A stretch of 64,000 nt of DNA from contig NC_016025.1 in NCBI RefSeq assembly GCF_000226295.1, positions 310,001 through 374,000 of the forward strand. Reading direction: 5' to 3'. Positions 1 to 9,800 of this stretch are shown here, piece after piece (position 1 is the first letter of the stretch; every line of letters starts with the position of its first letter). Both the position numbers and the translations under genes were made by a program. The DNA is from Chloracidobacterium thermophilum B (lineage in GTDB: Bacteria; Acidobacteriota; Blastocatellia; Chloracidobacteriales; Chloracidobacteriaceae). Under the pieces are notes generated by a model that saw only the letters and a list, made by a program, of their open reading frames with translations, was not told the DNA's origin and made no database searches.

Positions 1-1
1 C

Positions 2-67
2 GCGGTGGCGCGCTTGCGCAAGCGTGAACTGGAGGGGGAAGCGCATGATGTTTGGGTCTCGGCGTAG
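2..67 (+). CDS. C-terminal end of an unidentified protein (5' partial)
   Basis: An open frame enters from the left edge and stops with TAG at 65-67. It gives about 21 charged residues (RLRKRELEGEAHDVW and flanks). The tail is too short to assign. The base composition suits coding DNA, but this could be chance. Confidence 0.3.
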   Translation, partial: AVARLRKRELEGEAHDVWVSA

Positions 68-369
68 GCGACTTGGGAAAACTCCGGTGGTGCCGGTGAT
101 TGTCCTTGCACTTGGCGTTTTCAAGGTTGCCGTTGGTATCACATCTGACAGTCAGCAACAATGACGGCTTCCGTTGCTGAGCCTCGCAGGTTTCCGGCGT
201 CCGGTGTTGCGCGGAACATGTTTCCGGACCAGCGAAAGCGGCAATGCCGTGGGGATGACCCAACGGGTGCCCTGACAAGGAAACAGACAGGGCGCTGGCC
301 CTTGTTTTGGAACGAAGGTGTGCCTAACGTAAGCCTCAGTTCTCACCTTGGCGAAAGGACGACCAATCC
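68..369. other. Intergenic region upstream of the aldehyde dehydrogenase
   Basis: I find no convincing gene here; the open frames on both strands are not protein-like. The region should hold the promoter for the dehydrogenase, but no clear -35/-10 pair stands out. A GAAAGGA ribosome-binding site lies near 353-359, just before the start at 370. Confidence 0.4.
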
Positions 370-1881
370 ATGTCTGCTCCACACACCGCACCCGATACTC
401 CGGCGACTGCGGACCTGCCGACCTACCAGATGCTCATTGACGGACAGCTCGTTGGGGCTGAAAACGGGCGTGTTTTTCACACGGTTTCGCCGGCCGATGG
501 GATGCCGCTGGCGGCGGTTCCCCATGCTTCAGTCGCCGACGCCGAGCGGGCGGTACAGGCGGCGCGTGCAGCCTTTGAACTGGGCACCTGGCGCAATGCC
601 GACGGCTCGATGCGGGCGAAGATTCTGAACCGGCTGGCTGACCTCATCGAAGCCAATCTCGATGTTCTGGCGCAGCTTGAAGCTATGGATCAGGGCAAGC
701 CGGTTGGCTATGCCCGCGCCTTTGAAATCCCGGTGGTGGTGGACACGTTCCGGCACTTTGCCGGCTGGGCTGACAAAATCTACGGCGAAACCATCCCGGT
801 GCCGGCATCGGGATTGGATTTTACGTTGCGGGAGCCGGTGGGCGTGTGTGTAGGGTTTGCGCCCAACAACTATCCGCTGGTGTTGGCGGCGTTCAAAATC
901 GCTCCGGCACTGGCGGCTGGCAACAGTGTGGTGCTTAAGCCATCGCCGGCAACGCCGCTCACGGCGCTGAAACTGGGCGAGTTGTGTGTGTCCGCCGGAC
1001 TGCCCGATGGGGTGCTCAATATCGTCACCGAACCGGGGCATGAAGTGGCGGCTTACCTGCTTGAACATCCTGAAGTGGATTTGGTGTCGCTGACCGGTGG
1101 GACGGAAACCGGCAAGCTGGTGAGCCGGGCCGCGGCCGGGACGCTCAAACGGGTGCTGCTCGAACTTGGCGGCAAGTCGCCGTTCATCATCTGTGCCGAC
1201 GCCGACATGGAGCTGGCCGTGACGGGCGCGCTGATGGGGACGTTTTACAACTCCGGCCAGACCTGTACGGCGAGCACGCGGATTTTCGTCCACCGCGCTG
1301 TGTACGAGGAATTCCTGGAGCGCTTTGCTGCGGAAGCTGACCGGCTCGTAGTGGGTCCACCGCTCGATGAGGCGACCAACAACGGCCCACTCGTGACCCG
1401 CAGCCAATACGAGAAGGTGCTGGGTTACATCGAATTGGGGCAGGCAGAAGGCGCACGGCTCATCACGGGCGGCACGCATCCGGCCGGGCTGCCGGAAGCC
1501 GGCAACTATCTGCGCCCCACCATCTTTGCCGACGCGCACAATCGCATGCGCATTGCGCAGGAGGAAATCTTTGGGCCTGTGGCGTCGGTCATTCCTTTCG
1601 AGGATGAAGACGAGGTGATTGCCCAGGCCAACGATTCGGTTTATGGGCTGGCGGCTTCCGTCTGGACGCGCGACATCAAGCGCGGTCTCAGCATGATGAA
1701 AGCCCTGCGTGCCGGGCAGGTATGGATCAACAACCACAACATCTTTTTCCCGCACGCGCCCTTTGGGGGCTACAAGCAAAGCGGCAATGCCCGTGAGGGA
1801 GGCGCGGAGGCGCTGCGCCACTACACGCAGGTCAAAAATGTCTATGTCGAACTGGGGGATATGTTGCTGACCCCGTTCTAG
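370..1881 (+). CDS. NAD(P)-dependent aldehyde dehydrogenase, betaine-aldehyde type
   Basis: The 503-residue protein has the full length of the aldehyde dehydrogenase superfamily, which oxidises aldehydes to carboxylic acids with NAD(P)+. The oxyanion-hole Asn lies in FAPNNYPL (about residue 166), the general-base Glu in LELGGKS (E265), and the catalytic Cys in NSGQTCTAS (C299). A cofactor-loop LTGGTETGK sits near residues 241-249. Overall it resembles betaine- or gamma-aminobutyraldehyde dehydrogenases, but the substrate cannot be read from sequence. The ATG at 370 has a GAAAGGA site upstream. The gene stands alone and faces the DUF2237 gene across a long hairpin. Confidence 0.9.
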   Translation: MSAPHTAPDTPATADLPTYQMLIDGQLVGAENGRVFHTVSPADGMPLAAVPHASVADAERAVQAARAAFELGTWRNADGSMRAKILNRLADLIEANLDVLAQLEAMDQGKPVGYARAFEIPVVVDTFRHFAGWADKIYGETIPVPASGLDFTLREPVGVCVGFAPNNYPLVLAAFKIAPALAAGNSVVLKPSPATPLTALKLGELCVSAGLPDGVLNIVTEPGHEVAAYLLEHPEVDLVSLTGGTETGKLVSRAAAGTLKRVLLELGGKSPFIICADADMELAVTGALMGTFYNSGQTCTASTRIFVHRAVYEEFLERFAAEADRLVVGPPLDEATNNGPLVTRSQYEKVLGYIELGQAEGARLITGGTHPAGLPEAGNYLRPTIFADAHNRMRIAQEEIFGPVASVIPFEDEDEVIAQANDSVYGLAASVWTRDIKRGLSMMKALRAGQVWINNHNIFFPHAPFGGYKQSGNAREGGAEALRHYTQVKNVYVELGDMLLTPF

Positions 1882-1895
1882 GTTTCAGCCGGAGC

Positions 1896-1926
1896 GCCCG
1901 CTCACGATGTGCCATCGTGAGCGGGC
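1896..1926. terminator. Perfect 14-bp hairpin between convergent genes
   Basis: GCCCGCTCACGATG, loop TGC, and the exact complement form a very stable stem 15 bp after the dehydrogenase stop and 22 bp before the stop of the convergent DUF2237 gene. There is no T-tract, so it is either a bidirectional terminator without a U-run or an mRNA 3'-end stabiliser. Confidence 0.6.
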
Positions 1927-1947
1927 CGTCGGTTGGACGAGGGCGTA

Positions 1948-2376
1948 CTAACTGGTTTTTTCGTCATCCGGCAGAGCGATTTCATCCACATCGCTGAACG
2001 GCTCCGGCAGGGCGTGGCGTTTGAGGTCGGCAAGGGAGACCACTTCGAGCGCCTTTTCGTGGGTGGCTTCGAGAATGACCGGCGGCGCGACACCGGCTTC
2101 AAGGGCTTCCTTCCAGCGGGAAACACAGAGGCACCACTGGTCGCCGGGTTTGAGTCCGGGAAAGCGGAACCACGGGGCGGGGGTTGACAGGTCATTGCCC
2201 CGCGATTTGGTGAAGGCCAGAAACTCGGCCGTCATCCGGGCGCAGACGACGTGGGTACCGATGTCATCGGGGCCGGTTTCGCACTTGCCCGTCCGGTAAA
2301 AGCCGGTCATCGGGGAGGTGCAGCAGGTTTCGAGCGGGCCGCCAAGGACGTTGCGGGGTGTCTTGGTCTGGGACAT
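1948..2376 (-). CDS. DUF2237 family protein
   Basis: The 142-residue protein begins MSQTKTPRNVLGGPLETC and carries the conserved DUF2237 features: RNVLGGPLE with CC near the N-terminus, TGFYRTGKCETG, DIGTHVVCA, and PGDQWCLCVSRWKEA. These small soluble proteins are widespread in bacteria and have no established function; the conserved cysteines suggest metal or redox chemistry. I chose the ATG at 2376 because the family begins there; the frame stays open upstream to 2478 but that part is not conserved. Confidence 0.8.
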   Translation of the reverse strand: MSQTKTPRNVLGGPLETCCTSPMTGFYRTGKCETGPDDIGTHVVCARMTAEFLAFTKSRGNDLSTPAPWFRFPGLKPGDQWCLCVSRWKEALEAGVAPPVILEATHEKALEVVSLADLKRHALPEPFSDVDEIALPDDEKTS

Positions 2377-2539
2377 AGGCTTGACCTTGAGTTGAATACT
2401 GGAATGATGCTTTTGGCATGAGGATTCCGGGAGTACTCCGGTGCGGAAATTCTGGTTTGAGTGACAAGTGACCGTCAAGCCAGCGGGTCACCGGCTGCCC
2501 GGCGTGTAGCTTTGGTGTTTTTCACAAAGGGGCACTGGG

Positions 2540-2917
2540 ATGCTGAGTCCAATTTTTGAGTACACCGCGCCGGTTTCGCCCATTCTGCCGGGTGAAGCCG
2601 CGCAGCTTGCCAGAAACTTTGCCTGTGTTGATCCGCACCAGCGGACGTTTATCGGGTTGCCGCCGTCGGTCAAGGAAGCTCATGGGTTGCCTTCGGCGAC
2701 CTGCGTTACCGTTACATTTGAGATCAACGGTGTCTTGGGCAGTGTAACGGCTTACATTGCCGGCGGGCGGGGTGGAATGCTACGGCTTTCGACGGATTTG
2801 ATGGAGGCGTTGCACCTGACGCCGAACATGAAGGCGACGGTCCGGTTACTTTCCCGCGATGGGGACCGCCCGCAGATGGAGATCAGGGGCGTGAAAGCAG
2901 AGGATACCCTTGGGTAA
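2540..2917 (+). CDS. Hypothetical protein, 125 residues
   Basis: I do not recognise a family. The protein begins MLSPIFEYTAPVSPILPG and continues with a mixed beta-rich core (TCVTVTFEINGVLGSVTAY, then a GGRGGM turn) and a short C-terminal segment. It has no signal peptide or membrane helix. The fold may be a small beta-barrel, but that is a guess. The ATG at 2540 is preceded by AAGGGG. The 3' end abuts the point where a truncated glycosyltransferase gene on the other strand loses homology. Confidence 0.6.
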   Translation: MLSPIFEYTAPVSPILPGEAAQLARNFACVDPHQRTFIGLPPSVKEAHGLPSATCVTVTFEINGVLGSVTAYIAGGRGGMLRLSTDLMEALHLTPNMKATVRLLSRDGDRPQMEIRGVKAEDTLG

Positions 2918-3277
2918 GGTGGGTTTTTCATCAGACCCGTAGCTGGTCATCGCCGGCAGGCGGAAGGCCCATTCACCTTCGCTCAAAACCGAGACGACCA
3001 GGCGCGTCAGGGCATAAAACAGCGGCGGGTTTTGGTCGGGGCCGCGCTGGATGAGGTCCATCATCCCGGCCCAGTCCGGCATAGTGACGATGTAAAACGT
3101 AAACAATTCATCCAGCCAGAAAGAACGGGTCACTGCTGCATGCGCCACCTGAAGGATGTAAAGCACGGTGAAAAGGCCTACGGCGAAGGTATCACTGCGC
3201 GTCAGACGGCACTCTGCGGCTGGACTGGTATCGAACTCCATCTGGCTTGTCTCAGCGGCGACTTGGACGGATGACAT
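2846..3277 (-). pseudogene. 5' remnant of a GT39/ArnT-like membrane glycosyltransferase
   Basis: The ATG at 3277 opens a frame with one transmembrane helix (DTFAVGLFTVLYILQVA), the RSFWLDELFT motif and QNPPLFYALTRL. These match the first membrane segment and catalytic Asp-Glu loop of dolichyl-phosphate-mannose-type (GT39-like) transferases, which are normally 450-600 residues long. Similarity ends after FRLPAM (about 2943). The remaining 30 codons to the stop are unrelated and partly antisense to the 2540-2917 gene. Only about 100 residues of a multi-pass enzyme remain, so it cannot be functional. It lies 34 bp after the probable end of the GT87 gene and was probably co-transcribed with it. 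Confidence 0.6.
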
Positions 3278-3367
3278 GCAAACCTGAAATCCACCGGGCA
3301 AACGACAGAGGTTACTCGGTCGTTTCCAGACGCTCCGGCAAGTCCTGTTCAGTTGAAAAGGCAAGCG

Positions 3368-4501
3368 TCAGTGTAGCGCCCAGTCCCACCAGCGCAAAGA
3401 GCGACCACGCCGCAACCCCCAGGCGCAGCACACCTGGGACAACCTGGAAACCCGACCACGTACACACCCGAAGGCCACAAGCCACATCCGTGCCAGAGAA
3501 TGGTTTTTCTGGCAGCGAAGCAGGATGGCAACCACCAGGGCCAATGTTGCAAAGTGCGCCACCCAACTGAGCTGACTGCCAAGGACGCCCCACGCGCTGG
3601 CCACGGCTGCCACCCGGTACACCGACGGCCCTACTCCCCGGCAATAGACCTGCCCAAGAAGGAAAAGCCCGCCGCTGCCAAGCAAGGCCACCGGCCAGTA
3701 GGGAAGCTGTTCCCCAACACCAGCCCACCGGATAACCCGCAAAAGCGCACCGTAGAGCGACTGGTTGCTGGCGACGGCAAAATCAAAATGCCACCCCTGA
3801 AGGATGATTTCCCGGTACCAGTCGTGCAGGATGGCCCACCTGTGGGGGCCCAGCCCCCAACAGGACAGCGCATTGCCCAGCCCCATCCACACGGCCCACC
3901 ACGCCAGCAAACGCCACGCGCGCCGCCCGACGAAGTATGGAATCAGCAATACCGGCGAAATTTTGACGCTGACGGCTGCCGCCAGCGCCAGTCCGCCGGT
4001 TGCGGCGCACTGCCGTTGGGCATCTGCCAGCAAGGCAAAGGTCACGAGCGCGGCGATCCAGAGATTGACCTGCCCCAGCAGGAAGTTGCCAAGCAGAACG
4101 GGTCCCAGCACCAGCCACCACCCGGCATGCGGCAGGTTCTGGTCGGGCGTCGCCGGCAGAACCGGCTGTACCAGTCGCCACAGCCAGCCAACGGCCAGGA
4201 TGTTACCCACAGCCCACAGGAATGCCGCCGCCGGCAGGGGGAGCCACGTCAGCGGTGTCAGAAGCTGGGCAAACAAGGGCGGATAGAGATAGGGTGTGGC
4301 GGCGCGGATGGGAATCTCGTAGGGATTCCCCGTCAGCCACACCTGCCGCGCGGCGGCATAAAACACGGTGAAATCGTTGCCGTAACGCTCCGGGGTTGTT
4401 CCGCTGCGCGCGGCGCTGAGCCAGCACAGCACGCCGATGCCGAAGCCCCATCCCACACGGGAAAGCCACCATGATGACTTTACGTTCGAGGCGATGGGCA
4501 A
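3368..4501 (-). CDS. GT87-type (DUF2029) polyprenyl-phosphate mannosyltransferase, frameshifted near its C-terminus
   Basis: This multi-pass membrane protein has the GT87 pattern: an early NDFTVFYAAAR, NPYEIP, YLYPPLFAQLLTPL, then alternating hydrophobic helices with VKISPVLLIPYF and ASNQSLYGALL. Family members transfer mannose or arabinose from polyprenyl phosphate at the outer membrane face. After about residue 340 (near 3480) the frame turns into an Arg/Trp-rich tail. A different frame of the same strand then gives a clean transmembrane helix (LGVAAWSLFALVGLGATLTL) and stops at 3312. A single indel between about 3480 and 3440 explains this. It is either a real mutation or a sequence error; repaired, the gene would span 3312-4501. 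Confidence 0.7.
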   Translation of the reverse strand: MPIASNVKSSWWLSRVGWGFGIGVLCWLSAARSGTTPERYGNDFTVFYAAARQVWLTGNPYEIPIRAATPYLYPPLFAQLLTPLTWLPLPAAAFLWAVGNILAVGWLWRLVQPVLPATPDQNLPHAGWWLVLGPVLLGNFLLGQVNLWIAALVTFALLADAQRQCAATGGLALAAAVSVKISPVLLIPYFVGRRAWRLLAWWAVWMGLGNALSCWGLGPHRWAILHDWYREIILQGWHFDFAVASNQSLYGALLRVIRWAGVGEQLPYWPVALLGSGGLFLLGQVYCRGVGPSVYRVAAVASAWGVLGSQLSWVAHFATLALVVAILLRCQKNHSLARMWLVAFGCVRGRVSRLSQVCCAWGLRRGRSLRWWDWALH

Positions 4502-4503
4502 GG

Positions 4504-5052
4504 CTATGGCGTTGGCGGACGGCCAGGCTGACGTTGACCAGGGCGCTCCGGCGCACGGGGCTGGAATGTTCCCGGATCGGCGCGTAACTCATTGAGGATA
4601 CGCACCTGGTCGGGCGTCAGGACCATTCGGATGCGATACTGCATCCGCGCCCGAAGCCGGGTCAGGTTGGCTTCGGCTTCGGCCAGCTCACGGGCGCACT
4701 GTTCAACCAATGACTCACTGGTTTCCACACTGTAGATGGCTTCCGTGAGGGCCTGACGACGCCGGAAGACCTCCCGCCGCGCCGCATTCAGGGTTGGTCC
4801 CTCCTGGCGGCGCACTTCCTGCATCTGCCGGCGCTGTTCCGGCGTCAGCCCCAACACCCGTACCAGCAGGCGCGATTCATAAAGGGCTGCCGGCAGTTCT
4901 GCCCCCTGGCGCAGGATGGCCCCATCGGCGTCCGGTTCCGGCATCGGGCGGGATGGCTGCTGGGCAACCAGCCATCCACCCGTGACGCCTAGCCACAGGC
5001 CGCCAAAAAGCAATTGGCAGAACATTCCGGCTGGCAACAAACGTGGCATCAT
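4504..5052 (-). CDS. Spy/CpxP-like periplasmic LTXXQ-motif protein
   Basis: The 182-residue protein has a signal peptide ending near VTGGWLVAQQ. A charged helical region follows with the two LTXXQ signatures of the Spy/CpxP/zinc-resistance fold: LTPEQRRQMQ and LTPDQVRILNE, separated by a long helix rich in Arg, Ala and Glu. The C-terminus is a Pro/Arg-rich tail. Such proteins act as periplasmic chaperones or envelope-stress and metal sensors. The gene ends 2 bp before the GT87 start, so the two are probably one transcript. It diverges from the htrA-like gene, which suits an envelope-stress locus, though that link is inference. Confidence 0.65.
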   Translation of the reverse strand: MMPRLLPAGMFCQLLFGGLWLGVTGGWLVAQQPSRPMPEPDADGAILRQGAELPAALYESRLLVRVLGLTPEQRRQMQEVRRQEGPTLNAARREVFRRRQALTEAIYSVETSESLVEQCARELAEAEANLTRLRARMQYRIRMVLTPDQVRILNELRADPGTFQPRAPERPGQRQPGRPPTP

Positions 5053-5259
5053 GGCCTTGGTTCAGTTCATTTGGTGTGGGTTGGAAGCACCTGCCACTGT
5101 AGAGACCTAGCCGGGGGAAAAAGTCGGAAAATTCGCACCGTAACCTGCGCTGGAAACGGCACACCAAGCGACAACCATCGTTGACAGTCGGGTTGCATGC
5201 GCCTCACACTCGTTTGTCCTCCTCCCATTACCTATTCCTTCCCATCGGACGTGGCCCCT

Positions 5260-6771
5260 ATGCAGATACGTCGCAAGTTGCTTGGTTTTGCGCTCCAGTC
5301 GGTGCTGGTTGTCTCTATCGGGTTTGCACTGGTCGTGAGCGGCTGGATGGTGCTCGCCCGGACCGCGCGCCCGGCGGCCCCCGATCTGTCAAAGCTCTCC
5401 ATCGTGTCACACCGGGGAGAGCCGCTCAACGGCGTGGCGGCCGACCTTTCCACGGTTTTTCGGAAGATTGGCAAACTCGTCAAGCCGTCAGTGGTCAGCC
5501 TCCGGGTCGTCGAGACCATTTCCGCCGAATCGCTGGGGCTGGGACGGAATCATCCGCCGATTCCGGGAATGGAAGACGGCCTCAAACAGCGTGGCTCTGG
5601 TTCCGGGTTCATCATCAGCCCCGATGGATACATCGTCACCAACGAACACGTTGTTGGCAAAGCTGACAAAATCCGGGTGACGTTTGATGATGGCCGGCAG
5701 GCCCTGGCCAAACTGGTCGGCGTGGATGCAGCTACCGATCTGGCCGTGATTAAGGTTGACCTGACGGGACTGACGCCGGTGACACTTGGCGATCCGTCAG
5801 AAATGGAGCAGGGCGACTGGGTGATGGCGATTGGCGCGCCGTTCGGCCTTGAACAAACCCTGACCGTGGGCGTCATTAGCGCCACGGGCCGCAACCTGCC
5901 CAGTTCGCGCACCAACCGGTTTGCGCAGTACAACAACTATCTGCAAACCGATGCCTCCATCAATCCGGGCAATTCCGGGGGGCCGCTGCTCAACCTGCGG
6001 GGGGAAGTCATCGGCGTCAACACTATGATCCTTTCCGAGTCAGGCGGCAGTGAAGGCATCGGGTTTGCCATTCCTTCCGACCTCGTCGAACGCATCTGCC
6101 GCAAACTCATTCTGGAAGGGCGGGTACGCCGGGGCTGGCTCGGTGTGAGCCTGCCGGTGCAACCGCTGACCGAAGCCCAGGCCAAGTCGCTGGGCCTGCC
6201 CGGTACCGAAGGGGCGCTGGTTCAGGATACGGTCGGCCCCGACAGCCCGGCCGCGCGCGCCGGTTTGCGGAGCGGAGATTTCATCGTGCGTTTCGACGGC
6301 ATGCCCATCCGCAATGAGCGCGAACTGACGACCAAAGTCGCTGAAACCGAAGTCGGAAAAACGGTGACGGTCGAGTTCATCCGGGATGGGCAGCGCCAGC
6401 AGACGCAGGTGACGATTGATGAGCGCCCAGCCGCCGAAACGGCGATGCGACCCACGCCCAAAACCGAGGCTGCCCAGGATGCCAACCTGCTGGGCCTGAA
6501 GGCGGTGCCGCTTCCGGCTGATCTGGTTTCCAAACTGCGTCGTCCGGAAGGTGTCCTCGTCGAGTCGGTGCGTCCTGCCAGCCCGGCCGACGAAGCCGGC
6601 CTGGTCAAGGGGATGGTGCTGCACAGCCTGAACCGGCGTCCGGTCAGGTCGCCCGAAGACCTAGCACAACTTACCCAGAACCTGCGCCTTGGTGAAACCG
6701 TGGTGCTCGAAGTCGAAGTGCAGCTCAACGGCCGCTGGGAGTTCCGTTTCATCTCGGTCAATATCGAGTAG
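5260..6771 (+). CDS. HtrA/DegP-type periplasmic serine protease with two PDZ domains
   Basis: The protein begins MQIRRKLLGFALQSVLVV, a membrane anchor or signal. A trypsin-like domain follows with catalytic His in VTNEHVVG (H130 from this start), Asp in ATDLAVIK (D160) and Ser in NPGNSGGPLLN (S239). Two PDZ domains follow (about residues 275-365 and 410-500). It degrades or refolds damaged envelope proteins. An in-frame ATG at 5197 would add 21 residues; I prefer 5260 because it gives a normal signal segment. A convergent hairpin terminator lies 40 bp downstream. Confidence 0.88.
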   Translation: MQIRRKLLGFALQSVLVVSIGFALVVSGWMVLARTARPAAPDLSKLSIVSHRGEPLNGVAADLSTVFRKIGKLVKPSVVSLRVVETISAESLGLGRNHPPIPGMEDGLKQRGSGSGFIISPDGYIVTNEHVVGKADKIRVTFDDGRQALAKLVGVDAATDLAVIKVDLTGLTPVTLGDPSEMEQGDWVMAIGAPFGLEQTLTVGVISATGRNLPSSRTNRFAQYNNYLQTDASINPGNSGGPLLNLRGEVIGVNTMILSESGGSEGIGFAIPSDLVERICRKLILEGRVRRGWLGVSLPVQPLTEAQAKSLGLPGTEGALVQDTVGPDSPAARAGLRSGDFIVRFDGMPIRNERELTTKVAETEVGKTVTVEFIRDGQRQQTQVTIDERPAAETAMRPTPKTEAAQDANLLGLKAVPLPADLVSKLRRPEGVLVESVRPASPADEAGLVKGMVLHSLNRRPVRSPEDLAQLTQNLRLGETVVLEVEVQLNGRWEFRFISVNIE

Positions 6772-6810
6772 CCGGAACACACGGCCGGCAAACCGGGCCA
6801 CGCGAAGAAT

Positions 6811-6844
6811 AAAAAGGGTGGGGAACGTGTCCTCCACCCCTTTT
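6811..6844. terminator. Bidirectional intrinsic terminator
   Basis: A hairpin with an A-run before GGGTGGGGA and TCCTCCACCCC followed by TTTT lies between the convergent htrA-like gene (stop 6771) and the receptor gene (stop 6876). The stem has small bulges, and A/T tracts on both sides suit termination in both directions. Confidence 0.75.
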
Positions 6845-6875
6845 GATGTTGCCGGCCTTTGCCTGCCGGTGGCGG

Positions 6876-9800
6876 TCAGAAGCTGTACTTGAACGCAAAC
6901 TGAATGAGCCGCGGCCCCGTCGAAGTCGAGAGAATGCGCCCGAAGTTGGGGTTCAACGGCGGGCCACCCGGCACAAGTGGCGCTCCGGTGCTGACCGGAT
7001 TGGCGAAGTTCGTCTGGTTGAAGGCATTGAAGAATTCCGTGCGGAATTCAACCCGCTGCCGTTCACCAATCGGGAAGAACTTGACGATGGAAATGTCGCT
7101 GTTGGCCTGCGCCGGGCCGCGCAGGATGTTGCGGCCGGTGTTGCCAAAGTTGCCAACGCCTGTGGCGACAACAAACGCACCTGTGTTGAAGTAGTTGTCC
7201 AGCCGACGACGCACATCCCCGCTGCGCGCGGCACTACCCCGGAAGCCAGGGACAAAGTCCGCCCGTGAGGCATCGAACAGTCCGCGCCCCGAAATCACGT
7301 TGAAGGGCAGTCCTGACTGGACGATGGACACCACAGCAATCTGCCAGTCGTTGACCAGGTATTTCAGCGCGCCGTCGCCCTGATAGAACTTCGGCAGGTC
7401 ATAGACGAAGCTGGCCACGACGCGGTGCCGCCGGTCAAAGTCTGCCGTCCCGCGCGTTCCGGCAAAGGTGGCCTGGTCGCCCACGTCGGCCGACACGTCG
7501 CTCGTCCCGGCGGAAGTGATCTGCCCGGAGTAGTTGTCAATCGTGTGTGACCACGTGTAGGCAAACAACCCCTGAAGCCCCTTGGCCAGCCGCCGCGTCA
7601 CGCTGATTTGCAACGAGTTGTAGCTGGAGTTGGCGGTTGTTTCCTGGGCGTGGACGCCAAAACCGATGGTTGGAATCGTCGAAAACAGCGGGCTGAGGGT
7701 GAACGTCCCGACCGCATTCGGCGAGGTCGTCTGGTTGAGGTTGCGGAAGCGCGTCAGCTTGCGGCCGACCGAGCCGACGTAGGCTATTTCAAGCTGGGTG
7801 TCCTTGATGAACTCCCACTGCACGCCAAGGGAATACTGCTGGACGTAAGGCGTGCGCAGGTTGCGGTTGAGGTAAATGCCCTGCACCGGAATGACAATGT
7901 TCGGCTGGTTGGTCGGCCCTACCGGCAGCGAGGGGTTGAACAGGTCATTCGGCACGATGAAGGGGAAGCCGACCGGGTACTGCTGTGGAATCGGTACGAA
8001 CGGGTTGGCGAAGGGTCGCGAAAACTGCGCCAGCGCCAGCGTGTAGTAGGGATAGGTCAGCCCCTGGTTGTTGACAACGCGCGAGTTCGGACGGTCATAG
8101 TAGATGCCGTAGCCGCCCCGGATGACGAACCGGTTGCTGTCGAGCGGCCGGAAGGCAAACCCAATCCGGGGTGCAACGTTGTTGCGGTCGGGCGGCACGA
8201 GTCCCCGCTCGACTTTAGGCACGTTGGGAATGCCAGGGCTGGCATTGCCGGCCTGCAGGAAGCCGTTGCCGGGGGCGTTGGCGCGGAAGCGGTCAGGATC
8301 GAAGGTCACGAAGCGGCCTTCGGTGTCGAAAAAAGGGCCGAAGTAGTCGTACCGGATGCCAAGGTTAAGGGTCAGGCGCGGATGGATTTTCCAGTCGTCC
8401 TGAAAGAACAACGCGAAGTCATGCGCCCGCACCTGCCGTTTGGCCGATCCGGGGCCGATAATCGAAAACACCGGATTGAAGCCCGGAAAGGCATCCGCCA
8501 CGAGAAATTCCGTGAAGGCATCGCGCCGTCCCGGTGTAAAGAGCGGCGCCAGGGCCGCCAGATTGGTCAGTGCGCCGGTGAAGGTAATCGAACCACGGGC
8601 AAAAATGTCAAACTCCACCCGGACGCGGTTGTAGCGGTACTCACCGCCGAACTTCAGGGCGTGGTTGCCGGTCGTGTAGGTCACGGTATCGCCGGCCGTG
8701 AGGGTGTCGGCCTGGTTGTCGCTGGCCGAAAAACCGGAGGGCCCGGCGGTGAAGAAATTGGTCAGCCCGATGGCGGGCATGCCGGGGAAGCGGCTGCGAT
8801 TGGGCGAGTTGATGCCAAACTGATTCGCCGTGAACGGTTCGGTCGGCGTCGCTTTTGCCGGAATGATGTTGAAGCCAAAGCGCGCTTCGTTGATGAAGCC
8901 ACTGGCAAACACGTGGGTGTCGGTGACAGCAAGGAAGCGGTTGTTGGCTTCTGTCCGCACCGGATAGCCCGGCGTCTGAAGGGCGTTGGCCAACCCGAAC
9001 TGGTTGAACAAACCCTGGTCAGTCCGGTTGTTGGCAAAGAAAAACTTGACGGCCAGCCGGTTGGCGTTGCCGAGCTGGGCATCCACGTTCGCATTGAACT
9101 GTTCTTCCCGGAATTTCGAGAGCGTCGGCAGGATGCGCGCAATCTGCCCGTTGCCCGACGGAATGAGGAAGGAGCCATCAGGATAACGCGCCTGAAGCAG
9201 ACGGCGGGCCACGGGGTTGACAAAACCAAGCTGCCCAAACGCGGCCAGTCCGGGGGCGCGGGCGCGGGACAACGCCGCCAGCGCCGCATCCGAACGGTCA
9301 TCGGTCAGGTCGGGCGGCGTGCCGACCACCGACAGGCTGTTGGTCAGCGACGTGCCGTTGGTTTCACGGGTGCCCTGGTAGGAGCCGAAAAACCAGAGCC
9401 GGTCCTTGATGATGGGACCGCCGAGCGTGCCGCCGTACTGGTAGCGTTCGTTGGTGGGACGATCAATGCCCTGGCGCTTGAGGAAGAAGTTGTTGGCGTT
9501 GAGCGAGGTGTCGCGCAGGAAAAAGTAGGCATTGCCGTGAAACTCGTTCGTGCCCGATTTCGTCACGGCCGTGACGATGCCGCCAGCGTTGCGCCCGGCT
9601 GAGGCATCGTACTGGCTGGTCAGGACGATGAATTCCTGGAGCGAGTCCGTGGCAGGAACGGCCAGATTAGGCGTTGAACCCGTCCCAATCGAGTTGGCGT
9701 CAATCCCGTTGATGAGCACCGAGTTGCTCGTTGTGCGCTGGCCGTTGACGTTGATGGCCGTGTCGCCGCGTCCGACTTCTGACGTGTTGGTGATGTTGGC

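Noticed and set aside
529-1821. 430-codon open frame antisense to the aldehyde dehydrogenase
   Set aside because: It is the exact complement of a clear enzyme gene; the translation is low-complexity and has no recognisable motif.
7608-9602. 664-codon plus-strand frame inside the receptor gene
   Set aside because: It is antisense to the Oar-like receptor, whose signal peptide, plug and terminal Phe are unmistakable; long antisense frames are expected at this GC content.
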